DNA of 64,000 nt, from the NCBI GenBank assembly GCA_017506865.1, contig JAFCMP010000531.1, forward strand, positions 62,001-126,000, read 5' to 3'. Under the pieces are notes generated by a model that was not told the DNA's origin, did not search any database, and saw only the letters and a program-made list of their open reading frames with translations. This DNA comes from Tribonema minus (taxonomy: Eukaryota > Sar > Xanthophyceae > Tribonematales > Tribonemataceae). The stretch's first letter is position 1; each line of letters begins with the position of its first letter. Position numbers and translations under genes: made by a program. Positions 21,008-32,700 of the stretch are shown piece after piece.

Positions 21008-22056
21008 TCACAGCTGCTGCAGGGTTGATTCACCTTCATGGCGCAGGGGGCGGATGGTGGCGAGAAAGCGCAGGACCAATTCTGGAGGCACCCCATTGAA
21101 GCAGGGCGAGTCCAGGGTCAGCACCACAGCCTGCTGCCATGTCTCAATGCCATGATAAGCCAGAAGTGGCAGGAAGAATTGGCGCAAGTGTGGTTCAAGA
21201 GTGCTCATGTCGACTCCAAAGATGTCTTGGGCTCGTTCGACCGGCATTTCACCTGGCAGCAGGCCATGGTAATATAGGCAGCTTCCGGGGTACGTGGATG
21301 AGCCTGCCAACAAGCAGCAACAAGCAAGGGGAGTATGAAACAGCATCGGACAAATAGCTGGCAATGTCTCGTGCAGACATGTTCGGCCAGCAGCAGTAGG
21401 AGGTAGCGAGCAGCAGCAAGCAATGCTACTTCTTCTCAAGGTGCTGTGCGCGTGCTGTTTTAGAATGCTTTTGAGATAAAGTGTGTCGTAGTTACAGCAG
21501 AGGTGAATATAAAGAGATTTTGCGTGCAGCAAGCACAGACAGAGTGATCTGCTGTACAATAAGCCGAACAGGATTGACGCCTGCGGCTGAACATGTACTA
21601 CCCTTGGAATAAGCTGGACAGCAAGTGAGTTCGAGTGCACCAGAAAATCATGATAAGCCACATGACCTCACAAGCACAGAAGGTACTGCCGCTGGGCTTA
21701 GGGCCAGAAGCGAGCAGCTTGCGCGCTGCTGCTATGCTATGCATACTATTTGTTTTTAACTCACGATTGTTCTTGTGCCACTCGTCGTCGGCGGTCCAGG
21801 CCATGTATCGCTGCAGCGCCTGGCGCAGCTGCATTCGCCATTCAAGCTCCTTCTTGCTCTCTCGTATTCCGCTTGCGAAAAGCAAGGCTCTCGCTCCCCG
21901 GCAGTGAAAATCGAGCCATTGCTGGAGTTCTTTTAAAAGCGCCTCCTGCAAGTGATTCAGCGCTCTGCACCATCGACGAAATGCCGCACGCGCTAGTATG
22001 GCGCGCTCCCTCTCGTCAGGTTCGTCGGCGGATGCGACGCCATGCGCTTCAGCCAT
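21008..22056 (-). CDS. Unknown protein, intact copy of a duplicated two-exon gene
   Basis: Exons 22056-21765 and 21303-21008 join (phase 1, donor AATC|GTGAGT, acceptor TTGGCAG|GC) to 195 residues. The protein is soluble, without a signal peptide or membrane segment. The first exon is charged and helical (ADEPDERERAILARAAFRRW; ESKKELEWRMQLRQALQRY). The second has the well-kept block FFLPLLAYHGIETWQQA, then LTLDSPCFNGVPPE. I do not recognise the family. The same gene lies 3.8 kb away in unit 2, where the block is about 90% alike although that copy is dead, which supports past coding. Another exon could follow, since GAAG|GTGAAT near the end resembles a donor. Confidence 0.6.
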
Positions 22057-22259
22057 CGTGTTGCAGTGCTGAAACACCGTTGCAATTGTTCGCGCGATAA
22101 AAACCTTGAGAATAAACCTTTCTCCTTGAAGTTCGACCAGCTTGTGAGAAACCTGAGGAATCACATGCCGAGTTCCTACTTGCTACTCTGCGGGAGCCCA
22201 ATACTCCAGGCACTTCGTCTTCATTCCCCCTTGAGGCAAGCGACGCGGCTGATCTCATG

Positions 22260-24368
22260 AGGCGGTTGACCACAGGGTCAAGGCGCCACGCCTCTGAAGG
22301 GAGGGGGAGTTGCTATGAAAAATCTACTGAAGTTCTTGGACCCTTTCAGGCGGTAGGAGTTGAATGCATCATTTAAATTTTCAACCACGGAATGACAATT
22401 ACTTGCTCCAGTTGCCTCAAGCATACAAGTGACAAAAACATTATGGACAGGCATCGAGCCAATGGAGGTCTTGCAGGCTAAGACAGTACCTTGTGGACAG
22501 CAGCAGCCTAGTCACATGGGCCGCGTGGACCAAATACATAAACAAGTTGTGACCTGAGCAGCAAAGCAAACAACATAAAGAAGCAACAAGCAGACACTGC
22601 ATCACGAGTATGTGTCACATTTGTCGGTTGAAACGACGTCTGTGAATTCGCATGCGGTGGGGGGCTGCAGTCGTGTGCACCACGCAACAGGGGGTGCATC
22701 ACATACCTTCATGCGAGATGCACTTTTCCGTCATCCTCAAAGAGTGTGCGTACACACTGGGCAAGCAGTAGCCACTCAGAATGTGCCCTCAATTCCTCCG
22801 CCTAAAGGTCTTCTTGAGGTGACTGTGTCGCTCTCTGTGCTACAGTAGGCATTTCGGGCGGTATGTCATGTGCTCAATGTTCAACAGCCCGTCATATTGC
22901 AACATGAGCTGCAGAGAGAGGGCAAACGGCAACCAGAAATGTGGAGCGGGAACAGTGGTCAGTTTGATCTCAACGTGCTGACCCACTGGCCAATGGACAA
23001 GAGTGAGGCCTGGCATCAATTATCACAAGTCAGCATATTTTGTTCTCTGCATACTGCGTGGTGTTTGAAGGTAGGCACTTGGCATGCCTCTGTATCTGCC
23101 TAAGATCTGCACCATCCGCCCTGTCAGTGCTTCTACTTGGCTTGCTTTGGGTAGCATGCACACTACTGATACTGGAAAAGAACGGCGTTCATTGCTGGCA
23201 GCAGCAGCGCAATCGCACTTGCTGCACGCTTTTGACCACAAACACGGGGCGATGATGACTGTGCCAAATCAGGCAACAGGACAGAGTACATCACAGCATA
23301 GCCAACCGCAGCGGTGTGGAACTTCGAACCACAACCACGAGCGCGGTCATGTAGGCTGCCACCTCATGTCGGTCAGCAAAAGTAAGCTGATACAGCATTT
23401 GTGTGTCATGGGTGCATTTGTAATATACATGCACATATCCACGCACATATGTATCTACACGGAGACTCAAACGCGCGCATCACAGCAGATTTGACCGTGA
23501 TTGCTTTCTCGCCAACATGAGCACCAAAACCACAGTCGGAGCCCACAGTTAAGTAGAGTCAAGCTCTTCAGCACATGCATAGATGACTCATTAACGTCCA
23601 GTTGCAAGCAGATCAGCATGCGTGTAAGCGACCTAGAGGTGCCATACGCACTTGGCCGATCTAGGAAAAAAAGGCTATGTTGATGATGCAACATACCTTC
23701 AAGAGTGCCCCCAATGCCATAGTGCAGGAGCGGCGAAGTGGACAGCTCGGACGATCACCCAACTTCAAGTGCATGCCTCGAAGTTTGCTGCTAAGGCTGA
23801 CGTCTTGCCAGCGACAGCTCTGAAGTCGGAAAACAGACAGCGAGATGGGCAACAAGAAGCAGTCAGGACGAAATCTATGTTTATAATCAGATCACCACTG
23901 GTAGGCCATCGCTGACAGCACCGCAGGTTCAGTTCTGAGAACGAAAGCTTGTGCCGCAGAGACATACTTCTACATACTGCAAAGGCGGTTGTCTCAGCGA
24001 GCGATGGCGTATCTGGCCACGCCAACTCGTAGGGGCGGTAGCGAGGTTTTTGATGCGGACAAGATCTCTCTGGAAGCCCATCTGTAATTGGCCTGGCGGT
24101 CAGTGACCGTTTAATAGTGAAGATAGCGCATGTTCTCCATTACGGTCACAGACGCGTATCGGTCCACGCTTGACACGAGCACAAGAGTTGCATATCTTGC
24201 ATATTTCATTGGGTGTTTGCCCCTCAAGTGGAAGTATGTTAAGTAAAGTACATACATGCGGTGTGCAAGTGCAACAAATTGGCCCCTGAGTAGCTGCTGT
24301 GCTGTTGTTGCCGCTGCTGTTGCTGTGGGCTGCAAGTAAATGGTCACCGCAGCAGCAGCAGCAGCAGC

Positions 24369-24421
<53 letters not shown>

Positions 24422-24760
24422 CAGCTACCCCCACAACGCTTTGTTACAGCTTCTTGAAGAGACGGTGTAGGTACGCTGCCTTTGACCAACAGGGCATTGT
24501 GTACGTCGACCAGTAGTCTAGATGGTTTGAAGGCTCTGGAGTTACAAAGGCAAGGCGGCTGTGCTGGCTTCTTTCGCCGATATCCAAATAATCCTGATCT
24601 CAGGGTGTCCTGCCAGCTTCTAGTAAAGCAAGCAAGATGATGCACGCGCATGTTCAACCATGTGTCCATGTATGAAAGCCTGGAAGCGTGGAGTGTTCGG
24701 TAGTTTGCAGTCTTGTAGTCGAGTAGTTCTGGCTCTACATATGTGCGCAAAGTGCATATT
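22260..24760. other. Segmental-unit spacer, no gene seen
   Basis: Diverged repeat-unit sequence, matched in part at 15400-16180 and 26350-27250. No frame is conserved between the copies, and differences include indels of all lengths. It is treated as non-coding. Confidence 0.5.
24348..24419. repeat. (GCA)n microsatellite, about 24 units
   Basis: Nearly pure GCA repeat with one interruption (GCAGCAGCGGCAGCA) in segmental unit 2, where unit 1 has poly(C). The poly-Cys and poly-Ala frames across it are not genes. Confidence 0.9.
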
Positions 24761-24761
24761 G

Positions 24762-25935
24762 TCAGCTCCATGTACACTCAATGAAGTCAGCAAAACATGT
24801 GCGTATTGACAATAATAAGACTACTCTCACAGCTGGTCTCAATTCACCTTCAGGGCGCAGGGGGCGTATGGTGGCGAGAAAGCGCAGGACAAACTGTGGA
24901 GGCACCCCATTGAAGCAGGGCGAGTCCAGGGTCAGCACCGCAGCCTGCTGCCATGTCTCAATGCCATGATAAGCCAAAAGTGGCAGGAAGAACGTGCGCA
25001 AGTGTTGTTCAAGACTGCCCATGTCGACTCCAAAGATGTCTTGTTGTGCGGCTCGTCCGACCGGTAGACCTGGCAGCAGGTCATAGATCCATAGGCTGCC
25101 TGCGTACTTAGACGAGCCTGCTAACAAGCAGCAACAGGCAGGGGAGTATTAACTACTATAGGACAAATAGCCGGCGACGTCTTTGGTCGACATATTATGC
25201 CAGCACAGTAGGAGGCACCAAGCAGCAGCAAGCAAGCTTCTACTTTTATTGAAGGTGCTGTTGGCTCGCTACCGTGGTGTTCAGAAGTGGCCCGTAGCTA
25301 AAGCACGGGAGAATATCGAGGGACATCAAACATGGGTGAAGCACAAACAGAGGAGTGGTGTGCTTTGTCAGAAGCCAAGCAGGATTGGACTGCTGCGCGG
25401 CTAAATATGTACCACCCTAGCAATAAGCTAGGACATGTGACCACAACTTTGCAATACGGCACATGACCATGTTTTCGCAACAGCTCATAAGCATCAAAGG
25501 TACTGCCGCTGGGTTCAGGACCAGAGCGAGCAACCTGCGCGCTGCTGTTGCTAGCACAAATTTACTCTTATTGCCTACTTCTCAACTTATGATTGTTCTT
25601 GAACCACTCGTCGTCGGCGGCCCAGGTCATGTATTGCTGCAGCGCCTAGCGCAGCTGCCTTCGCCATTCAAGCTCCTTCTTGCATTCCTGTATTGCGCTT
25701 GCGAAAAGCAAAAATGCCGCTCCACCGCCGGCATGATCGAGCCATTGCTGGCGTTTTTCCAAGGCGCCCACCTGCAAGTCATCCAGATCTCTGCACCATT
25801 GACGAAACGCCACACTCGCTAGTATAGTGCGCTCCCTCTCGTCAGGTTCATCGGAGGATGCGCCCTCGACGCCATGTGCAAGCAGTGAATACAGTGCTTG
25901 CAAATGTATTGCTGCGAGGCGAATATAAACTAGAA
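24762..25935 (-). pseudogene. Dead second copy of the two-exon unknown gene
   Basis: This is the unit-2 counterpart of the gene at 21008-22056. Both exons align along their length (for example SSDEPDERERTILAS, KKELEWRRQLR, LLAYHGIETWQQAAVLTLD), and the acceptor TTAGCAG|GCTCG is kept. Three lesions are visible. The ATG of the first copy is lost. CTGCGCCAG has become CTGCGCTAG, an in-frame stop near 25649. The donor GTGAGT has become ATAAGT. The second exon is still open and runs past the first copy's stop to 24762. It is probably not expressed as a full protein. Confidence 0.75.
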
Positions 25936-27367
25936 GAATAAACTGTTGTTGTTGGAGCCTATTATGATAATCAGTATGCTGGAGGCTCATCCCCTCAAAC
26001 GCAATTGCGCAATCCCGTTTGATACACAAGCTACTGTAATCATGAGGTGATGGAGTCCTCCCGGCTCCCCAAGGAAGGGTGATGTTTCGAACCAAACTTC
26101 AAGTGATGGACACGTGGTGAACAACTCAACTCAAAGGCCTTTGGATGAAATGCAGAACACCAAGCTCTGTGAAGGTGCACAATCAAGCAAGCCCAAACTG
26201 CACAGGACTCTTTTATGAAATTGCCACAAATCGAGCACAGGTGACACACACATTAGGATGACAGGAATCCAAATAGTTCCTAGGCAATGGGTTTTGTGTG
26301 TACCTTGTGGACCATTCAATTACAAGGCACAAGGTGTTTACCTGAGCAACACAGCAGATGAGCGGAAGCAAGCAACAAGTATACACTGCATCACAGGTAT
26401 GGGGTAACATCTGTCAATTGAAGTAACACCTGTCAAGTCACATGCAGTGGGGGCTGCAGTTGTGTGCGCCGCGCAACAGGGGGTGCATCACATACCTTCA
26501 TGCGAGATGCACTTTGCCGTCATGACTTCACGGCTCACAGAGTGTGCGTACACACCAGGCAAGTAATGGCCAGTTAGACAGTGCTTCGGTTCCTCCGCTC
26601 AAAGGTCTTCTCGAGTTGACTGTGTCGCTCTCTGTGCTACAGTAGGCGATATTGGGTCGCGATTTGATGTTGGTGTAATGTAACCAGCTAGTGTACGCCA
26701 TGTGCCCAACGCTCTCAACAGTCGGTCATGTCGCAACATGCGCTGCAATGCGAGGACAACCGGCAACAAAAAATCAGCGGGAATCCTGGTCAGAATGATG
26801 TCAACATGCTGACCCACTGGTCAACGGACGTGAGTGCCTGGCACCGATTACATACATACTGTTCTTAGCATACTGCTTGGTGCTTAGAGGTAGTCACTTG
26901 CCATGCTTCTGTATCTGCCTAGTCTCTGCACCATCTGCCCTGTCATCCACTTGCAACGCTTCTAGCTTGCTTTGAGTAGCATGCACACTGTTGATACTGA
27001 AGACTTTTGCAAGGTTGTATTGCTGGCAACAGCGGCACAATCCCACTTTCTGCACAATGCTGACAACGAACACGGGGAGACGATGATGGTGGCAACATCA
27101 GGAAACATAATAATGCAAGTACGTCACAACTGTGGCCAACAAAAGCGGCGTGAAGCTTTGAACTGCAAGAACGAGCGCGACAATGCAGGCTGCGAGCACG
27201 CATGGCTGGTAAATGCTGCACGGCGAGCAGTTGCCTTGCATCACAAATCTCATCAGATTGTGAAGTGGTGCCACACTCAAGCGCGTGGTGACAGAGAGTA
27301 GTGCCATTGGGCTTAGTCTCTCCACACCAGCCAGAAACTGACAAGTAGAAAACAAGGACGTCTGCTC

Positions 27368-29082
27368 TCACCTGCAGCTGGTGTCCAGCATGGCAGCCCA
27401 GTGGTACTTGTCGGAGGCGCAACCGTACTTAGAGGAGCCCTCCGTGCACACGTAAGGAGCTCCCAGACCACACCTGAAGATCATGGTCATGAGGCAAAGT
27501 GTGAGTTCAGTGACGACAGAGAAGGTTGGTAGAGGGCGTGATGCTCTCTGCAGAACATGCTGGATGTGCAACGCAACAGGATCACCAGATTATAAAGTAA
27601 TAGGGGAATACTGTGTATGTCAGCCTGTCATCTCACGTGCATACGGTGATAGAACACATGTGCGCATGCAATTTCACAAATTATCGCGTCTTGCTGTTGT
27701 GAAGCAGCCGCCCATTGCCCCACCCAGATAGCTTGCGCATGTTGACGCACCCACAGGCAGGAGCAGTGGCAGCTTTCGTAGGCAATCCATTTTTGACTTG
27801 ATGTCGCAGGCGCTCGTGCAAATTCCCCTGAAATGGACCGCAAGCCTTTGAGGATTTTGCTTGTGTCATTACCTGGCGATGGCAGGTGCTGTGCTCGACA
27901 ACGTCTTGTGAGCTGCAGATCAAATGATACTTCTACGCTAGCACATGAGTGCATGCTGTTGCTGTGTCGCATAGTCTTGGCTGCACTATTGCATGCTCCC
28001 CGCAACCTACAATGACAAGTGCTATACCACATACAAAAACTCTATTGACTGCACTCAAGACACGGCGCGCACACCCACCCACCTCTGGTATCCACCAAAC
28101 TCCTGGCAGTCCTTCTTTCCGCAGGGGCCACACTTCTTGGTCAGCTCCTTGTCATCGCCAGACTCCATCGTCTTAGAGCAGTTGGACAGGTCACAGCAGG
28201 AGTCGCAGTCGTCGTACTTGGGCCAAGTGCTGGCCTCCGCGGCGCATCCCGTTTGAGCACCACCCTGCACGCAGCAGTGCAGGAAGGGGGAGAGGGTAGC
28301 ACCCGGACAGGTGAGTGAGATTTGCTGTTGACCTTTGAGTGACAGTGAGGTTCGAAAGCTGGCACTTGGTCAAGAGATGGTCAAGTGGTGGGGTGTATAT
28401 CTGTGGTCTCTGTACAACACACAAGGTTCCCATCTGTCTATACATGGGCTGAGAATCTACTCAGTGGCTTGCATGAGTACGCGTTGTGCCACATCTGCAG
28501 AGCTGCATGGTGGCGTAGACATACTGACTGCAACAGCATGCGTCAGTTTTTGCTGGTGTTTGGTATCAAAGCTTGCTGACCTCCTTCATGTGCGTCTCAT
28601 GCTGACGTACAGAACATCTCAAAATCTGCTGGATATCTTTGTATCATCGCTGAGCCCGAGATTGAGGTACTGGGACTGCAAAAGTCTGCAGCCTGCAGCA
28701 GCAATAGATGCAGGACTGGCGAAACAGTTGACTGTGTAGTGTCATTCGCGATTGCTGATGGTCCCGAATCTTGGCCACTCACCGAGGTACAGACGAAGGG
28801 AGCGCTGTTGTGGTCGCACATTGAAGCAGCGCAGATGCCGAAGCCGCAAGGACCGCAGGAGTCAGTGGAGTCCAGAGTCGCGGCGCTGCTGGTGCTGTTG
28901 TGCGCAGCGCCACCATAGCTGGCTGCACCGCACACGACGAGCGCAATAGCCACGGAGCCGACGGCGATCTTGCGCCAGAAAGATGCGCTCCTGTCACTGT
29001 CCTGCTTGGCTTGCAGGAGCTGCTGGCCCTCCTCCACCTGCTCGCCGATGCTCGCCATGCCAGTGCCGTACTCAAGAGCCAT
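27368..29082 (-). CDS. Cysteine-rich type II membrane protein, unknown family
   Basis: Exons 29082-28783, 28264-28083 and 27473-27368 join (phases 0 and 2, all GT-AG) to 195 residues ending SCR-stop. Residues 1-37 are hydrophilic with a Gln/Glu-rich helix. One membrane segment (about 39-58, IAVGSVAIALVVCGAASYGG) acts as a signal anchor. The rest carries 17 cysteines in clusters such as DSCGPCGFGICAASMC, DDCDSCCDLSNCS and KKCGPCGKKDC, which suggests a disulfide-bonded or metal-binding lumenal/extracellular domain. I know no named family with this spacing. A GTGAG lies over the stop codon, so an alternative spliced tail is possible. The downstream side borders the segmental repeat array. Confidence 0.7.
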
Positions 29083-29687
29083 TGTGTTGCTGTGCTGTTT
29101 GTGGGCGTAGTGTGAGCTTCCTTGTGAGGCTTCCCATCCCAATGCGTTCTGAGGTTCAAGCGCGTCCGTCAGCTAGAATTCAATTGGGGAAGGTGGGGGG
29201 GGGGGGGGGGGGTCAGGAAGCTGGGGCGTGATTGATGCGTGCGGGCCTGATTATGCTCAGCATTGAATGTGTGTTGCATGAGTCATTCGAGCAGATGCGC
29301 GCTGAGCGTGAGTCTCAAGGATCGAGCTGACGGCTCGAGTGGCCACTACAGATTCAGCAGCAGGATGAGAAGTGACAGCAGCCCTACGACGTTGAAGTTC
29401 AGCAATGATGTAAAGAAGCGGCTCTTGATCATGCAGCAGACAATGAACACATCAATGACATGCAACGAATCCAAAAGAGTACGAGCACAAGCAAGCTCAG
29501 GTTACAAAAACATATGATTGAAGATGTGAATCTGACCTGGGTATACACGATGCACGTGATCCTAGTACGCGCAATCCGGCACATGTACCTGGCGCTGGCA
29601 ACAGCGAACGCAACCATCATCCACAACATCATTAATAGGCAGTACAGATTGGGCCCGCGCGTCGGCGCCACCCGCCCTGGTAAATGC
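29083..29687. other. Spacer with poly(G) tract, no gene seen
   Basis: Upstream region of the Cys-rich gene, reaching to the poly(A) signal of the KOW gene. It includes about 22 consecutive G interrupted by one T near 29188-29211. No coding exon was identified. Confidence 0.5.
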
Positions 29688-29692
29688 TTACA
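29688..29692 (-). terminator. TGTAA polyadenylation-type signal of the KOW gene
   Basis: TGTAA on the minus strand, about 65 bp behind the stop codon at 29757. Confidence 0.5.
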
Positions 29693-29756
29693 TACGACTC
29701 GTTCATCGAATTGATGTGTGCACTGCGACAGCTGCCGCTGCTGCAGCTGCTGGCCG

Positions 29757-32700
29757 CTATGACTTTGCTGGTGCGGGCGGCGGTGTGTCCAGCTGCTTGG
29801 CAATGTCGCCAAGGCTCAGCAGCTTGACCTCCTTGTTGTGGTCCATGCGCACTATCGCCTCCTGCCTTGACTTTATGACGCCTATTAATCTGCCTGTAGT
29901 GACAAAAGCAGTCAACAGATGACAACGCGCTGTCAGTGTGGTGTTACAGCTGCCATCATGTGCCGTCATGTCTGGCAGCTCCCTTTCGCTGCGCCTACAA
30001 ACCCGCCTGCAGGGGCGCAATGCAGGCCCATATGGAGGGCCATGCGAGTCGCAAGTATCCAGGGCAATGCTTGAAGGCATGTATGCATGCTCGTATGCGC
30101 TGTGACGTCCACAATGATGCCCGACATGCGGCAAAGTTGAAAAACCGCTTCGTGAAAAAACGCTCTTGCAACAGCTCCCTGTGCATGGTTATTGTGGTGC
30201 ATTCGAAAATGCATCGAAACAGAGAGGGTGCGCTAGTAAACAGATGTGCATGTGTCCGCACAGCACCACTGGTCATGCTGGGCTGGCATATGTCAACTTG
30301 AAATGTCAATTTGAAGTGACATGCCAACATTTGTACCCACGCACGTATCAAGCTGCCCCCATCTGCACGAGGGCGGAAGCCAGACACGCTTGAAGTATAC
30401 ACGAAGTGCAACATGCAATGCTGTCGCCTCACCTGTCCGACCCTTGTCGGGCCCCTTAAGTATGAGGATGTTGTCCTTCAACTCTGGAGGCTTGGTGGTA
30501 TCTGCAATCAACAGATGCAAAAGCACATATATTGGTGGAAGGCACTTGAGGGCTAACCATCCCTTGTCACCTAGAGCTCGACGATATTTTGATTCGTTTT
30601 TCATTCATACATGCACACGCAAAAAGTGGCGTTTAGTGCCATGTAGTGAAGTGGCATACGAAAGTGAGCAAAAAATATTGGAACGTCGGGGCAGGCACAG
30701 TACAGACAACAGATGATGCCACCGAGGCACTGAGGCAGCAATCACTTGACCTTGAAGTTGAAGTTGAACAGCGACTGCCAAAGTTACAGAAGCTACGCGT
30801 CGGCCCCTTACTCACCGTACACAAGCGCGCTATCCGGAATGCTGGAGTAGAAGGGCTCCGTAGACGTGATGGGGTCGTACGTCTGCACCAGCCCCCCGGC
30901 CTTGAGGAAGCGGTCATATGCGAGTGCGAGCTTGACAAAGCTCTTCTCGGCGGCCTTGGCGCGCTTGTATCGCGACGCTGTGTTGAGGTCATCCAGCGCA
31001 AGAAACACGTTCTGCGCCTCGTACTGCATCGCCTCGCGCGAGCTCTGAGGGAGTTGACGGCAGCCAGGAGCGGTGACGGGGGTGACCGGAGCTCTTTGCG
31101 TATGTGCAGTGTGGTTCTGTATGGTGCATGGTGATGTTATGGGGGTCATACTGCATTGCTGTGCGCGAGCTCCGTGTGTAGGCGCCAGGCTCAGTCGTTA
31201 GTGAGGACTTAGAAAATCTCTGTACATCATGAGTACAAAATGGGTGAGTTGCAGTTGCACGTGTGTGGTGGTGTAGTGCAGTATCGAGCTTGCGCGCTGC
31301 AAGTGGTCGTGTATGCACCTTCGCCAGATGTGCGGTCTAGGCATCGTTGTACGCATCACCAATCCGATGCCTCCAATGTCACTGCTCCTCCTATGAAGTC
31401 GTTATTGAGGGTTAGGTTTAGGGTTTGGCGGTGACCAGCGTGTGTTGTTGTGTGTTGGTGTTGTTGACTTCACCTGTCAAACACCAACTTCACCTGTGAA
31501 GTAAGTGCTGCATGGCAACTACGGTCTCACTTGTCCAACAAATATTCATAAGGAGGGGGGCAGGGCTGCGCAGCTGAAGTGGAGTGGTGTACAGCAGATA
31601 GATGAGCGCCACCGCAAGCACACTGAAAACAGCTAAACACCATTTGCTGCTTGCCAACACGAATGCCAGCAGGAAACACACGCGAAGGCTAGTCTCAGCA
31701 AGGTGCCAGCAAATAACTTGAACAGTGGTAGTTCAGGTGCTGCATGGGCCGTCACTGATATTGCAAACCAATTATATCCTGTCTTCAACATATGCGCATT
31801 GAAATCAACCCAACCCAATTTCTTCCATGTTGATGTGTTGTGCTCTGCAGGCGTTCTTTGAGGCTTCACATGAAGCGACTGACCAGTAGGCCAGCAGGTG
31901 CATAATCAGCAAATGTTTATAATGCTCGACAAAGCTGCCTGCTGTTGCTGCTTGTTGTTGCTACTGAAATTTTTGCTAACATGCCCAGCCCCAGCGCGCC
32001 ATCGCTGTGTGCGCATCACATGTTCTGTCTTCACGTACTGTCACTTTTGTCCAATTGGTGGGTGTGGAAGCTGCAGATAAAGCGAGTGACTTCCCTGTCC
32101 ATGTGTTCACGTCATGCTTCGCAGTACTCTTGTCAGCGCACGAGATATTGGCATTGATTGGCCGAGTGTAAGGCCAAGTATGCAGTCCTGAAATCATAAT
32201 CAAGAAGAAGAATGAGGTGAACTGTACTGCAACTCTACTCAGATCAACATCGCCATGGCCGACCACTTAGTGTACAGGCCTCTCTATTGGTTGGCTGCAA
32301 TGTGAAGTTAGGCACGTGTAAGGGTACTGCAGAAACTGTAGCACCCCAGCAACTTCTGAGAATTGCAGCGTTCTCTTTGTAATGCCAAGTCACAAGCCAC
32401 AGTTGCCAACCTTTCAAATTTCAAAACCACATAACTGATGGTGTGTGTCCAGCTGCTCAGGTGATGCACACGTAGCATAGTACATCCGACATTCATTGTG
32501 GGCCATGTGTTCGCTCTGGTAATGCTCAGTTCTAACTTCAACATTTATTGAAGCTTTGGCACACGACGTGCAGCGTACCTTGTCGGCAGGGCTCTCCGTG
32601 GGATAGAGCCCATCAATCAGGTCCACAAAATTCTCCTCCTGCTCCGAGAACACCCCCAGAAACCCCTGCAAATACCCCCAGTTCTTGGATGTGATCAGGT

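Larger units (their letters stand above)
15240..27300. repeat. Tandem segmental duplication, about 3.8-4.0 kb period, interrupted by retroelements
   Basis: Three diverged units can be aligned by eye. An anchor (GGGGGCTGCAG, then CACGCAACAGGGGGTGCATCA) recurs at about 15570, 22661 and 26450. A second anchor (gene copy, CCAGCGACAGCTCTGAAG) recurs at about 19820 and 23810. The distance between anchors 2 and 3 is 3.79 kb. Between 1 and 2 it is 7.09 kb, which becomes about 4.0 kb once the insertion at 16191-19270 is removed. Unit 1 is about 15240-16190 plus 19271-22360, unit 2 about 22360-26190, and unit 3 is partial (about 26190-27300). Each full unit holds one copy of a two-exon minus-strand gene. 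Identity varies, with many small indels, so the duplication is old. Confidence 0.8.

Noticed and set aside
23322..23345. tRNA-like B-box (GGTTCGAA on the minus strand)
   Set aside because: No A-box, acceptor stem or cloverleaf could be formed around it; the same holds for 26085 and 46072.
24100..24777. Poly-Cys frame and its poly-Ala overlap
   Set aside because: Translation of the (GCA)n microsatellite on the minus strand; no conserved context in the other segmental unit.
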